Below are positions 1 to 8,124 of a DNA stretch of 64,000 bases, piece after piece. The translations under genes and the position numbers were made by a program. Location of the stretch: contig NZ_FXZC01000006.1 of the NCBI RefSeq assembly GCF_900169275.1, positions 62,001 through 126,000 of the forward strand, read 5' to 3'. The notes below the pieces were generated by a model. It was not told where the DNA came from. It worked only from the letters and a program-made list of their open reading frames with translations, and ran no database searches. How positions within the stretch are numbered: position 1 is the first letter of the stretch; each line of letters begins with the position of its first letter. Origin of the DNA: Brevibacterium casei CIP 102111 (GTDB taxonomy: Bacteria; Actinomycetota; Actinomycetes; Actinomycetales; Brevibacteriaceae).

Positions 1-290
1 CAGTACTCCTTGTGCGGAGCATTGATGGACGCCAGTGGCATACGCGTCCAGATTCCCCGAATCGACAGCAGCACGGAGATCCCCAGGCCGAGCGGGACGA
101 GGAGGACGAGGACGGACCACTTTGACGACCAGTCGTCGGCACGACCGGACGCGTCGAAGTGGCTGGGAACGGTCTCCGGGGCGGTCACCGCGAACCACAG
201 GGACAGAGCCGCAAAGATCGCGATGCCGACGAGGGCGAAAACGAACGCCGAGAATCCCGGCCGCTGCCCCCTGTCTCGTGGCGAAGTCAC
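1..290 (-). CDS. DUF1648-domain membrane protein, 3' part outside window
   Basis: Reverse-strand reading frame that runs off the left edge, so the C-terminus is missing. The first ~95 residues show a short basic N-terminus, a hydrophobic helix (about residues 14-34), the motif HFDASGRADDWSSK and a second helix. A loop of the form P-x-H-[FW]-[DN]-x-x-G-x-x-D between two helices is typical of the DUF1648/SdpI N-terminal domain. Function is unknown; relatives are integral membrane proteins, some linked to bacteriocin immunity. The GTG at 290 is the first possible start, because a stop codon lies four codons upstream in frame. No spaced ribosome binding site is present, but TAGTGT ends 6 nt before the GTG, so the transcript is probably leaderless. 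Confidence 0.75.
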   Translation of the reverse strand, partial: MTSPRDRGQRPGFSAFVFALVGIAIFAALSLWFAVTAPETVPSHFDASGRADDWSSKWSVLVLLVPLGLGISVLLSIRGIWTRMPLASINAPHKEY

Positions 291-296
291 CTCTTC

Positions 297-302
297 ACAC
301 TA
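297..302 (-). promoter_or_regulatory. -10 box TAGTGT, leaderless start at 290
   Basis: TAGTGT on the reverse strand fits TANNNT and ends 6 nt before the GTG start. No convincing -35 box is seen. Confidence 0.4.
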
Positions 303-341
303 ACAAGGCAGGTCAGAGCAGTGGGTGCCCGGTGACCTCCG

Positions 342-554
342 CTAAGCGCGGCCCTCGCGGCGGTCATCGACGATCATGGTCAGCGGGGCGAACTGTCCGA
401 GAACCATCCAGCCCCGGCACAGTGTCGTCCAGAGGATGACGCGATCGACCTGGGACAGGGGGACACGGTCGTGCCGCGGACACGTGAGGCGCCCGAGGGC
501 GAAGACGATCGCCGCAAAGCCGGCACCGATGATGGTGATGATCAGCAGATCCAT
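342..554 (-). CDS. Small hypothetical membrane protein (70 aa)
   Basis: Not assigned to a family. The 70-residue product begins with a strongly hydrophobic helix (about residues 2-22), has a Cys-Pro-Arg-His stretch, a second moderately hydrophobic segment (about 40-62) and an Arg/Asp-rich C-terminus, so it looks like a one- or two-helix membrane protein. A good ribosome binding site (GAGGGGG, 7 nt before the ATG) argues that it is real. The frame is fully overlapped by longer but implausible Arg/Ser-rich shadow frames. It lies between two other reverse-strand genes and could share regulation with neither. An imperfect inverted repeat (TGGAA at 579-583, TTCCA at 591-595) lies just upstream. 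Confidence 0.6.
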   Translation of the reverse strand: MDLLIITIIGAGFAAIVFALGRLTCPRHDRVPLSQVDRVILWTTLCRGWMVLGQFAPLTMIVDDRREGRA

Positions 555-706
555 GACGAAACCCCCTCGCAGCCGCAGTGGAACCCTGGATTCCAGTGTC
601 TCTCCGAAGTGGCGCTGTGGAAAGGGGCCAATCGCACATCAGTGGCCTCTTCGCGTCGCAGTGAGGGCGAGGCGGCAGGGCTGGCGCGACCCGAACGGGC
701 TGAGGC

Positions 707-1882
707 CTACGAATACGCGAGGCTGAGCCGGTTCGCCGCCTCGACGACCGCCGCTGCAGCAGCCGAGCCCTGCTCGGCGGTGATCGCAGACGGGAACGTG
801 AAGCGCACACTCGTCTTCGCGACCTCGGCGTCGATGCCGAGGGCCAGCAACACATGCGAGGGCTCATCGGAGCCGACCGCGCACGCCGAACCGCTCGAGG
901 CCGTGACCCCGAGGCGTTCGAGTTCGAGGAGCACGGCCTCCCCGCTCGTGCGGGAGAAGCAGAACGACGCGTGGTTGGGGGTCCGCGACTCAGCACTGCC
1001 GGTGAGGAGTGCCCCGTCGACGGACCGGAGCACCTCGGCGATGAAGTCGTCACGGATGCCGGCCACCCGGGCGGCCGCCTCGGCGCGTTCGGACTCCGCG
1101 AGCTCAAGCGCGGTGGCGAACGCGACGGCGAGGGCGACGTTCTCCGTGCCCGACCGCCGGCCCGACTCCTGACCGCCGCCGTGGATGATCGGCTCGATAG
1201 GGATGCGGGCGCGGATCGCCGCGACTCCGATGCCCTTCGGCGCACCGACCTTGTGCCCGGCCAGCGTGATCGCGTCGACGCCGAGGCCCGCCAGCGGCAG
1301 CCATCCCGCGGCCTGCACGGCATCGGTGTGGACGTGCGCGCCGGCGGCATGGGCGACCTCGCTCAGTGCCGCGATGTCGGCGACTGTGCCGATCTCGTTG
1401 TTCGCGTAGCCGAGGCTGACGACCGCGGTGTCCTCCCGCAGGACCGCCCGCAGGGCCTCCGGGGTGACCGTTCCGTCGGGATCGACGTCGACATACGCGA
1501 TATCGAACCCGTGGCGTCGGACAAGGAAGTCCGCCGAGGCGAGCACCGCCTCATGCTCGAGCGAAGAGGTGACGAGGTGCCGGCGTCCGGAATCCGTCCC
1601 CGCCGAGGCGGTGGCGTCGGGAAGCCCGCCGAGCGCCATTCCGATGACCGCGAGGTTCGCCGCCTCCGTGCCGCCGCCGGTGAAGACGATGTCCGTGCTC
1701 CGCATCCCGAGCACCCGCGCCACCCGGGCCCGCGCATCCTCGAGCGCCTCCGCGGACACGCGCCCGAATTCGTGGCGGCTCGACGGGTTCCCGAACGCCC
1801 CGCTCAGGTACGGCCAGGCCGCTTCGAGTGCCTCCCGACGCACGGGTGCCGCGGATGCGGTGTCGAGGTAGAGCGGGCCCAT
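707..1882 (-). CDS. Cysteine desulfurase (NifS/IscS family)
   Basis: PLP enzyme of 391 aa that takes sulfur from L-cysteine for Fe-S cluster assembly. Visible marks: N-terminal MGPLYLDTASAAP, GNPSSRH, the PLP-binding lysine in the LAGHKVGAPKGIG stretch, the RSGTENV motif and the catalytic cysteine in SSGSACAVGSDEPSH near the C-terminus. The frame stays open upstream to 2128, but that extension lies inside nadC and is Arg/Ser-rich; the ATG at 1882 falls 1 bp after the nadC stop and fits the family N-terminus. It is last in a nadA-nadB-nadC-desulfurase operon. That position suggests it supplies sulfur for the 4Fe-4S cluster of quinolinate synthase NadA (inference). Family assignment is secure; the exact partner is not. 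Confidence 0.93.
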   Translation of the reverse strand: MGPLYLDTASAAPVRREALEAAWPYLSGAFGNPSSRHEFGRVSAEALEDARARVARVLGMRSTDIVFTGGGTEAANLAVIGMALGGLPDATASAGTDSGRRHLVTSSLEHEAVLASADFLVRRHGFDIAYVDVDPDGTVTPEALRAVLREDTAVVSLGYANNEIGTVADIAALSEVAHAAGAHVHTDAVQAAGWLPLAGLGVDAITLAGHKVGAPKGIGVAAIRARIPIEPIIHGGGQESGRRSGTENVALAVAFATALELAESERAEAAARVAGIRDDFIAEVLRSVDGALLTGSAESRTPNHASFCFSRTSGEAVLLELERLGVTASSGSACAVGSDEPSHVLLALGIDAEVAKTSVRFTFPSAITAEQGSAAAAAVVEAANRLSLAYS

Positions 1883-1883
1883 T

Positions 1884-2867
1884 TCAGTCCGCCGCCGGTC
1901 GGATCTCTGCCGCAGCGGTGTCGCCATGAGCATCGCCTGACGCGTCGGCACCGCCCTGGTGAACGTGTTCACCGACAGCCGTGACCGCGCCGCCTGCCGG
2001 GTGCGACCGCTCGGTCGCCTCGGACAGCACGAGATCGAGTCCGAGGTCGATCGCCCGGACGCTGTGGGTGAGCGCCCCGGAGGAGATGACATCGACGCCG
2101 GTGTCGGCGATCTCGGTGACGGTCTCAAGGCTGACGTTGCCGCTCGCCTCGATGATCGCCCGGTCCCCGATGAGCGCGACCCCGCGCCGCAGGTCGGGCA
2201 GGGAGAAGTTGTCGAGCATGATGATGTCGGCCCCGCCGTCGAGGACCGCAGGGATCTGCTCGAGCCGGTCGACCTCGACCTCGATCATCGTCGTGTGCCC
2301 GAGCCTCTCCCGCGCCGCCAGCAAGGCGGCAGTGACATCACCGCCTGCCCCGGTGAGCACGCCGAGGTGGTTGTCCTTGACCATGACCGCATCCGAGAGC
2401 CCGAACCGGTGACTGCTCCCACCCCCGCACACGACCGCGTGCTTCTCGAACGCACGCAGACCCGGAGTCGTCTTCCGGGTGTCGGCGATCCGCGTCCGCC
2501 CGTCGACCGCGTCGACGAAAGCCCGGGTCAGGGTCGCGATCCCGCTCATCCGCTGAGTGAAGTTGAGCGCGATCCGCTCCGCCCGCAGCACCCCGCGGGC
2601 CGGCCCCGAGACGGTGGCGAGCACCTGGCCCGCACTGAACCGCTCACCGTCGCCGGCGAGCACCTCGACCGCGACGGCGGGTTCGGTGAGAGTGAAGGCA
2701 CGCGCGAAGACCTCGCCGCCTGCGAGCACCCCGTCCTCCCGGGCGCGCAGCTCCGCGGTCGCCTGCGCATCCGCCGGCACGAAGACCTCGCCGGTGATGT
2801 CACCCCACGGGGCGTCCTCGTCCAGCGCCTGGCGCAGGGCGGCATCGATCGTGGTCGTCGTCAGCAT
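1884..2867 (-). CDS. nadC: Nicotinate-nucleotide pyrophosphorylase
   Basis: Converts quinolinate and PRPP to nicotinate mononucleotide, third step of de novo NAD synthesis; cytoplasmic, 327 aa. Signature stretches are visible: DEDAPWGDITGE at the N-terminus, ARGVLRAERIALNF, TRKTTPGLRAFEKHAVVCGG, HRFGLSDAVMVKDNH, the EVEVD strand and ADIIMLDNFS, followed by EASGNVS. The start at 2867 is chosen because AGGAGG stands 7 nt upstream; the longer frame to 2921 adds residues with no family match. The start overlaps the end of nadB by 7 bp, and the stop is 1 bp before the cysteine desulfurase, so translation is probably coupled. The last ~40 residues are an Ala/Gly/His-rich tail longer than usual. Confidence 0.95.
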   Translation of the reverse strand: MLTTTTIDAALRQALDEDAPWGDITGEVFVPADAQATAELRAREDGVLAGGEVFARAFTLTEPAVAVEVLAGDGERFSAGQVLATVSGPARGVLRAERIALNFTQRMSGIATLTRAFVDAVDGRTRIADTRKTTPGLRAFEKHAVVCGGGSSHRFGLSDAVMVKDNHLGVLTGAGGDVTAALLAARERLGHTTMIEVEVDRLEQIPAVLDGGADIIMLDNFSLPDLRRGVALIGDRAIIEASGNVSLETVTEIADTGVDVISSGALTHSVRAIDLGLDLVLSEATERSHPAGGAVTAVGEHVHQGGADASGDAHGDTAAAEIRPAAD

Positions 2868-4522
2868 GAGGCTGCCTCCTCGTGGTTGCGGTCGAGCACG
2901 GGATGCCCGGCCCCCGACCATGATGCCGCAGTTCGCCGCGCATCCACGTCCGTGCGGACGTGAGCTCCGACGCTCTCCGTGCGGGCGAGCGCGGCAACGG
3001 CCATGGCCCGGGCGATGAGCGCGAGATTCGCCGTTTCGATCGCCTGGACGTGGTCGCCCTCGCCGAGGTGATCGACCGGGAAGCCGTGAACGCCCGTGCC
3101 GTCGGCGGCGCGTCCGATCCCGTGGGATTCGCCGAGGCGGTCGTCAGTGTCCTCGCCGAGGCGGTCGAAGAGCACCATCAGACCCTCCTCGGTGCGTTCG
3201 AGACCGAGATGTTCCCAGGTGAGAGCCTGGAGTTCCGCGCGGGAGAGCGGGGCAGGATGCGGCAGGGCCGGTGCGGGGCGCGGGGGTGCGGCAGCCGATC
3301 GCGAACCGAGCGATCGTGTACGCCGGCGATCTGCCGTGATCGACTCAGCCGCCCGTGCCCCGAAGACCGCACCTTCGAGCAGCGAGTTCGACGCCAGCCG
3401 GTTCGCCCCGTGGACGCCGGTGCACGCGACCTCGCCGACGGCGAAGAGACCGGGCAGAGAAGTCCTGCCGTCGAGGTCGGTGGCCACCCCGCCCATGACG
3501 TAGTGTGCGGCCGGGGTGACGGGGATGAGGTCGTCGGCGAGAGAGAGGCCCTGCGCGGCGAGGGTCGCGGCGATGCTCGGAAAGCGCGCGGCCACGTCGG
3601 GGACTGCCCGGGCGTCGAGGTGACACGGCAGTCCGTTCTGCTCCGCCATTGTGCGGCGCAGGGCCAATGCCACGACGTTGCGCGGGGCGAGTTCGGCGCG
3701 GGGGTCGATGTCCGGCATGAACCGTTGACCGTGCGCGTCAAGCAACAAGGCCCCGGCTCCGCGGACGGCTTCGGAGATGAGGAAGCCCGACCCGACGAGG
3801 GCCGTGGGGTGGAACTGGACGAACTCGAGGTCGCGGACCGCGGTGCCTGCGCGGATCGCCGCGGCCAGCCCGTCCCCGGTCGCGCCCAGCGGGTTCGTCG
3901 TGTGGGCGAAGACCTGCCCGGCGCCACCGGTGGCGAGCACGACCGCCTCGGCGGGGATGACCTCGGGCACGCCCCCGCAGCCGAGCACGCTCACCCCGGT
4001 CACGGTCCCACCGTCGACGACGAGGTCGACGAGCAGGGTCTCCGTGCGCAGATCGACGGTGCCTGCCGTCGCCTCGGCGAGGAGGCGGGAGACGAGCGCA
4101 TCGACGATGGCCCGCCCCGTCGCATCCCCACCGGAGTGATAGATCCGGGGCGCCGAGTGCGCGCCCTCGATCCCGCGCGCCCAGCCTGCGGGGTCGAGAG
4201 GATCGGCGCTCGCGTCGGCACGGTTCCGGTCGAAGACGACCCCCGCCTCGGCGAGGTCGAGGATCCTGTCCGGACCCTCGGTGCAGAGGACGCGCACGGC
4301 CTCGGCGTCGCAGAGCCCGGCGCCCGCGGTGAGGGTGTCGTCGATGTGGGAGCCGACGGTGTCATCTGCGGTGAGGACGCCGGCGATCCCGCCCTGGGCG
4401 AGCGCTGTGTTCGACTCGCCGAGGCGGCTCTTCGTCACGACGGTCACCTCGTGGGTCCCGGCCAGGCGCAGGGCCGTGGTCAGGCCCGCGATGCCGGTCC
4501 CGACGACGATGACGCGGCTCAT
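2861..4522 (-). CDS. nadB: L-aspartate oxidase
   Basis: FAD enzyme that oxidises L-aspartate to iminoaspartate for NadA; 553 aa. The N-terminus has the dinucleotide fold VVGTGIAGLTTALRLA, followed by SNTALAQGGIAG, the capping-domain stretch HSAPRIYHSGGDATGRAI, FVQFHPTAL and the C-terminal FAD site GLFAVGEVACTGVHGANRLASNSLLEG, all typical of NadB rather than SdhA. An Ala/Pro/Arg-rich linker follows at about residues 400-430. The frame extends upstream to 5167 but only as a shadow of nadA; the ATG at 4522 is preceded by GAGG and sits 2 bp after the nadA stop. It overlaps nadC by 7 bp. Confidence 0.95.
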   Translation of the reverse strand: MSRVIVVGTGIAGLTTALRLAGTHEVTVVTKSRLGESNTALAQGGIAGVLTADDTVGSHIDDTLTAGAGLCDAEAVRVLCTEGPDRILDLAEAGVVFDRNRADASADPLDPAGWARGIEGAHSAPRIYHSGGDATGRAIVDALVSRLLAEATAGTVDLRTETLLVDLVVDGGTVTGVSVLGCGGVPEVIPAEAVVLATGGAGQVFAHTTNPLGATGDGLAAAIRAGTAVRDLEFVQFHPTALVGSGFLISEAVRGAGALLLDAHGQRFMPDIDPRAELAPRNVVALALRRTMAEQNGLPCHLDARAVPDVAARFPSIAATLAAQGLSLADDLIPVTPAAHYVMGGVATDLDGRTSLPGLFAVGEVACTGVHGANRLASNSLLEGAVFGARAAESITADRRRTRSLGSRSAAAPPRPAPALPHPAPLSRAELQALTWEHLGLERTEEGLMVLFDRLGEDTDDRLGESHGIGRAADGTGVHGFPVDHLGEGDHVQAIETANLALIARAMAVAALARTESVGAHVRTDVDARRTAASWSGAGHPVLDRNHEEAASC

Positions 4523-4524
4523 CC

Positions 4525-5808
4525 TCAGATCCTCGGCTTCGCGGCGAGCATCCGGTCGAGCGCGATCCGGGCGGGGTCGGCCACCTCGGCGTCGACGGTG
4601 ACCTGGTTGACGATCGAGCCGTCGAGCAGGGATTCGAGGACCCAGGCGATGTAGCCGGGGTGGATGCGGTACATCGTCGAGCACGGGCACACGACGGGGT
4701 CGAGGCAGGTGATCGTGTGCTGCGGGTGCTCGGCGGCGAGTCGCTGGACGAGGTTGATCTCGGTGCCGATCGCGAAGTTCGTCGGCTCGCTCGCCTCGCT
4801 GATCGCCTTCGTGATGTAGGCCGTCGACCCCGATTCGTCGGCGGCGGCGACGGTCTCGCGCGGGCATTCGGGGTGGACGACGACGCGGACGTCCGGATCG
4901 GCTTCCCGGGCGGCGGCGATCTGGGCAGGGGTGAAGCGCTTGTGGACGGAGCAGAAGCCCTGCCAGAGGATGACGCGGGAGTCCTCGAGCACCTCGGCGG
5001 TGTTGTTGCCCAGCGGTCGGCGCGGATTCCACAGCGGCATCGCCTCGGGGTCGATGCCCATGTCGATCGCGGTGTTGCGGCCGAGGTGCTGGTCGGGGAA
5101 GAAGAGGACCCGGTGCCCGCGTTCGAATGCCCACTCGAGGACCACCTCGGCGTTGGACGAGGTGCACACGATGCCGCCGTTGCGGCCGCAGAATCCCTTG
5201 ATCGCGGCCGAGGAGTTCATGTAGGTGACGGGGACGACGGGCACCTTCCCGGTCTCGTCGGGCTCGGTGCCCCAGAGTTCGGCCAGCTGCTCCCAGCAGT
5301 CCTCGACCTGGTCGATCGTCGCCATGTCGGCCATCGAGCAGCCGGCGGCGAGGTTGGGGAGGATGACGGACTGCTCAGGGGTCGAGAGGAGGTCGGCGGT
5401 CTCGGCCATGAAGTGGACGCCGCAGAAGATGATCGCCTCGGCGTCGGGATGGTTCTGGGCGGCCTTGGCGAGCATGAACGAGTCCCCGATGTAGTCGGCG
5501 TGCTCGACGACCTCGACCCGCTGGTAGTGGTGGCCGAGGACGACGACGCGGTCGCCGAGCGCGGCCTTCGCGGCGATGATCCGCTCGCGCAGCTCACCCG
5601 CCGAGGCGTCACGGTACTCCTGCGGGATCTCGCCCTGGCGCGGGGCGGCGGCCGGGATCGGGTCGGCGAGCGAGGCGCCCGGACCGTAGCCCGGGGAGGC
5701 ATCGACGTCCCACGGGGCGTCGACGAGGGAGGAGGAGCACATCGACCCCGATGTCCTTCCGGCGGAGATGTCCTTGAGGGTGAGCTCGATCGAAGCTGTC
5801 GTGGTCAT
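4525..5808 (-). CDS. nadA: Quinolinate synthase (4Fe-4S)
   Basis: Condenses iminoaspartate and dihydroxyacetone phosphate to quinolinate; 427 aa, with an N-terminal extension of about 65 residues before the conserved core. Core motifs: [81 protein letters not shown] and CPCSTM. The cysteines in [14 protein letters not shown] and CPCSTM fit the three cluster ligands of the family. It is the first gene of the nadABC-desulfurase operon. AAAGGA stands about 7 nt upstream of the ATG at 5808. A promoter and a spaced inverted repeat lie in 5835-5880. Confidence 0.96.
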   Translation of the reverse strand: MTTTASIELTLKDISAGRTSGSMCSSSLVDAPWDVDASPGYGPGASLADPIPAAAPRQGEIPQEYRDASAGELRERIIAAKAALGDRVVVLGHHYQRVEVVEHADYIGDSFMLAKAAQNHPDAEAIIFCGVHFMAETADLLSTPEQSVILPNLAAGCSMADMATIDQVEDCWEQLAELWGTEPDETGKVPVVPVTYMNSSAAIKGFCGRNGGIVCTSSNAEVVLEWAFERGHRVLFFPDQHLGRNTAIDMGIDPEAMPLWNPRRPLGNNTAEVLEDSRVILWQGFCSVHKRFTPAQIAAAREADPDVRVVVHPECPRETVAAADESGSTAYITKAISEASEPTNFAIGTEINLVQRLAAEHPQHTITCLDPVVCPCSTMYRIHPGYIAWVLESLLDGSIVNQVTVDAEVADPARIALDRMLAAKPRI

Positions 5809-6154
5809 CGTCGTCCTTTGCTGCTCGGCGCATTTTTACGCACATTTGAGCTTAATCACGGTCGTCCGTAAAGTACAACTCGGCCACCCGGCATCGCGGT
5901 GCCGCCCTCCACGCGCAGTGCGGATGTTCTACGCTGGTGACAGGCTCGCGATCCGAGCCGGCGCCGTCCCGACCAGCCCGCATACCCCGCGCGGCGACCG
6001 CCGATCATGCTCGATCGGAAGGCGCGCGCAGGAACCGGGGGACTCCCGTGCGAGAGCGCGGAGTCCCTGCGCTCGGACGAGGAGCAGCTCCGGTGCGAGG
6101 CCGCGGGGCAGGACGGGCGCACATACCCAGACCACCAACCACTTGAGGATTCCC
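5809..6154. promoter_or_regulatory. Divergent nadA / panB control region
   Basis: 346 bp without a convincing gene. For nadA (reverse strand) TTGTAC at 5873-5878 and TAAGCT at 5849-5854 are spaced 18 bp and form a plausible promoter. An inverted repeat, TTTACG at 5835-5840 and CGTAAA at 5867-5872, brackets that -10 box with half-sites 32 bp apart. For panB (forward) TACGCT at 5930-5935 is a possible -10, which would give a leader of about 210 nt. CCGATC (6001-6006) and GATCGG (6013-6018) could form a short hairpin. A 69-codon frame starting at 5937 is Arg/Pro-rich with no binding site and I do not call it. Confidence 0.5.
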
Positions 6155-7081
6155 ATGCCCGATGCGGCAGGCACCACCGAGTCAGACGAGACGACGCCCG
6201 TCTACGGGCCCGGAGCGGCCGGGGCCGCGTCCCCTGGGGGAGACGGGTCGTCCAGCCCGACGGCAGCCGGGGAGTCGAGACCGCCTCGGCGGGTCCGCAC
6301 CCTCGATCTCCTCCGCGCGAAGGCCGAGGGCCGGCGCTGGGCGATGCTCACCAGCTACGACCAGTACACGGCCGCGCTCTTCGAGGAATCCGGCGTCGAG
6401 GCGCTGCTCGTCGGCGATTCGGCGGCGAACAACGTCTACGGCCATGCCACGACTCTGCCGGTCACCGTCGACGAGCTCATCCCGCTCGCCCGCGCGGTGG
6501 CGAAGGCGACCTCCCGCGTCCTCGTCGTCGCCGACCTGCCCTTCGGCAGCTACGAGATCTCCGACGAACAGGCCGTTGCGACTGCGGTCCGGTTCATGAA
6601 GGAGGCCGAGGTCCACGCGGTCAAACTCGAAGGCGGCGCCCACGTCGCCTCCCGGATCAGGGCGATCACCTCGGCGGGGATCCCGGTCATGGCGCACATC
6701 GGCTTCACCCCGCAGTCCGAGCACAACCTCGGCGGGTACCGGGTCCAGGGCCGCGGAGATGCGGCAGAGGCGCTGCTCGCCGATGCCCGCGCCGTCGCCT
6801 CGGCGGGGGCGTTCTCCGTGGTCATGGAGATGGTCCCGGCCCCGCTCGCCGCCCAGGTCACCGCGGAGCTGGAGATTCCGACGGTCGGGATCGGCGCCGG
6901 GGCCGACTGCGATGCCCAGGTCCTCGTGTGGCAGGACATGGCCGGTCTGCGGCCGGGTCGGTCCCCGCGGTTCGTCAAGCGCTACGCCGACCTGCGCACG
7001 GTCCTCGGCGATGCCGTGCGGACCTATGTCGCCGAGGTGGGGGCTGGGGAGTTCCCCGAACCGGAGAGGAGCTTCGAGTGA
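6155..7081 (+). CDS. panB: 3-methyl-2-oxobutanoate hydroxymethyltransferase
   Basis: First committed step of pantothenate synthesis: transfers a hydroxymethyl group from 5,10-methylene-THF to ketoisovalerate. The 308 aa product has a Gly/Pro/Ser-rich N-terminal extension of about 45 residues, then [86 protein letters not shown] and [21 protein letters not shown], a textbook PanB set. The ATG at 6155 is chosen because GAGG stands 7 nt upstream; upstream sequence in frame is not PanB-like. The stop overlaps the start of panC by one base (TGATG), so the two are translationally coupled. Confidence 0.95.
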   Translation: MPDAAGTTESDETTPVYGPGAAGAASPGGDGSSSPTAAGESRPPRRVRTLDLLRAKAEGRRWAMLTSYDQYTAALFEESGVEALLVGDSAANNVYGHATTLPVTVDELIPLARAVAKATSRVLVVADLPFGSYEISDEQAVATAVRFMKEAEVHAVKLEGGAHVASRIRAITSAGIPVMAHIGFTPQSEHNLGGYRVQGRGDAAEALLADARAVASAGAFSVVMEMVPAPLAAQVTAELEIPTVGIGAGADCDAQVLVWQDMAGLRPGRSPRFVKRYADLRTVLGDAVRTYVAEVGAGEFPEPERSFE

Positions 7082-7908
7082 TGGAGATCGGCGGGATCGA
7101 AGCGCTGCGGGCGTGGCGGGCACGGCAGTCGGGGACCGTCGCGCTGGTGCCGACGATGGGGGCGCTGCACTCGGGGCACCGGGCGCTCATGGATCGGGCC
7201 CGGGAGTCGGCCGACCACCTCGTCGTCAGCCTCTTCGTCAATCCGCTCCAGTTCGGTCCGGGGGAGGACTTCACCCGGTATCCGCGGCCGATCGAGGCCG
7301 ATCTCGCGATGTGCGAGGATGCCGGGGCCGAGTTCGTCTTCGCCCCCGCACTCATCGAGATGTACCCCGCGGCGCCGGAGGTCACCGTGTCCTCCGGGCG
7401 GATGGGAGCGATCTTCGAGGGCGCGGACCGCCCCGGCCACTTCGACGGGGTGCTCACCGTCGTGACGAAGCTCTTCCATCTCACCCGCCCCCACGTCGCG
7501 GTCTTCGGGCTCAAGGACATCCAGCAGTTCTCCCTCGTCCGGCGCCTCATCACCGACCTCGACTTCGACATCGAGCTCATCGGACTCCCGGTCGTCCGCG
7601 ACCGGGACGGTCTGGCCGTCTCGAGCCGCAACGACTATCTCACCCCGGGCGAGCGGCTCGCGGCGCTGGCGATCCCGCGCGCCCTCGACGCGGGCGAATC
7701 CGCGCTGACCGACGGGGGACTGCCCGAGGACGTCCTCGCAGCCGCCCGCGCGGCACTCGACGGCGACCTCGACGTCCACTACCTCGCCCTCGTCGAGGCG
7801 GCGACCCTGCAGCCGGTGCGCGAGCAGTTCCGTGGCTCAGCCCTCCTCCTCATCGCCGCCACCGTGGGGACGACGAGGCTCATCGACAATCGGCCGCTCG
7901 AGTTCTGA
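7081..7908 (+). CDS. panC: Pantothenate synthetase
   Basis: ATP-dependent ligation of pantoate and beta-alanine; 275 aa. Clear motifs: VPTMGALHSGHRALM (the HIGH-like ATP site), SLFVNPLQFGPGEDFTRYPR, AEFVFAP, GADRPGHFDGVLTVVTKLF, FGLKDIQQF and VVRDRDGLAVSSRNDYL (KMSKS-like loop). The start overlaps the panB stop by one base. Coenzyme A demand links this pair with coaA and acpS farther along the window. An inverted repeat 24 bp after the stop probably ends the transcript. Confidence 0.96.
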   Translation: MEIGGIEALRAWRARQSGTVALVPTMGALHSGHRALMDRARESADHLVVSLFVNPLQFGPGEDFTRYPRPIEADLAMCEDAGAEFVFAPALIEMYPAAPEVTVSSGRMGAIFEGADRPGHFDGVLTVVTKLFHLTRPHVAVFGLKDIQQFSLVRRLITDLDFDIELIGLPVVRDRDGLAVSSRNDYLTPGERLAALAIPRALDAGESALTDGGLPEDVLAAARAALDGDLDVHYLALVEAATLQPVREQFRGSALLLIAATVGTTRLIDNRPLEF

Positions 7909-7931
7909 AAATCCCTCCGTTGCCCAATCGT

Positions 7932-7988
7932 GATCGCCGCATGAACGTATTGTTAAGGCCCTGAGATAAACGCGTGAATGCGGCGATC
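7932..7988 (+). terminator. Long-loop inverted repeat after panC
   Basis: Perfect 11-bp arms, GATCGCCGCAT at 7932-7942 and ATGCGGCGATC at 7978-7988, with a 35-nt loop. No U tract follows. Terminator or mRNA-end stabiliser is the simplest reading. Confidence 0.45.
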
Positions 7989-8035
7989 GCTAATCGCATT
8001 TCAGGACATGATTCGAGATGACAGGCGCACGACCC

Positions 8036-8096
8036 TTGTCCAGAGTGCACCCGTGGAATAGGCTCCGAAATAACAAGTGACAAAGACGCCTTGTTA
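8036..8096 (+). promoter_or_regulatory. Promoter and 5' hairpin of the MS-channel-like gene
   Basis: TTGTCC (8036-8041) and TAGGCT (8059-8064) are separated by exactly 17 bp, a strong consensus-like promoter. Transcription would start near 8071, directly at an inverted repeat TAACAAG (8071-8077) / CTTGTTA (8090-8096), so the 5' end of the mRNA could fold into a 7-bp hairpin or the repeat could be an operator. Confidence 0.55.
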
Positions 8097-8124
8097 GTCG
8101 CAGCATCCGAAGGAGACAACGGAA

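Noticed and set aside
1883..2128. N-terminal extension of the cysteine desulfurase
   Set aside because: It overlaps nadC in another frame and is Arg/Ser/Pro-rich; the family N-terminus begins at the ATG at 1882.
5937..6146. 69-codon frame upstream of panB
   Set aside because: Arg/Pro/Ala-rich, no ribosome binding site, and its start lies 1 nt from the putative -10 box.
5809..6154. Riboswitch before panB or nadA
   Set aside because: No recognisable conserved aptamer elements; only short inverted repeats are visible.
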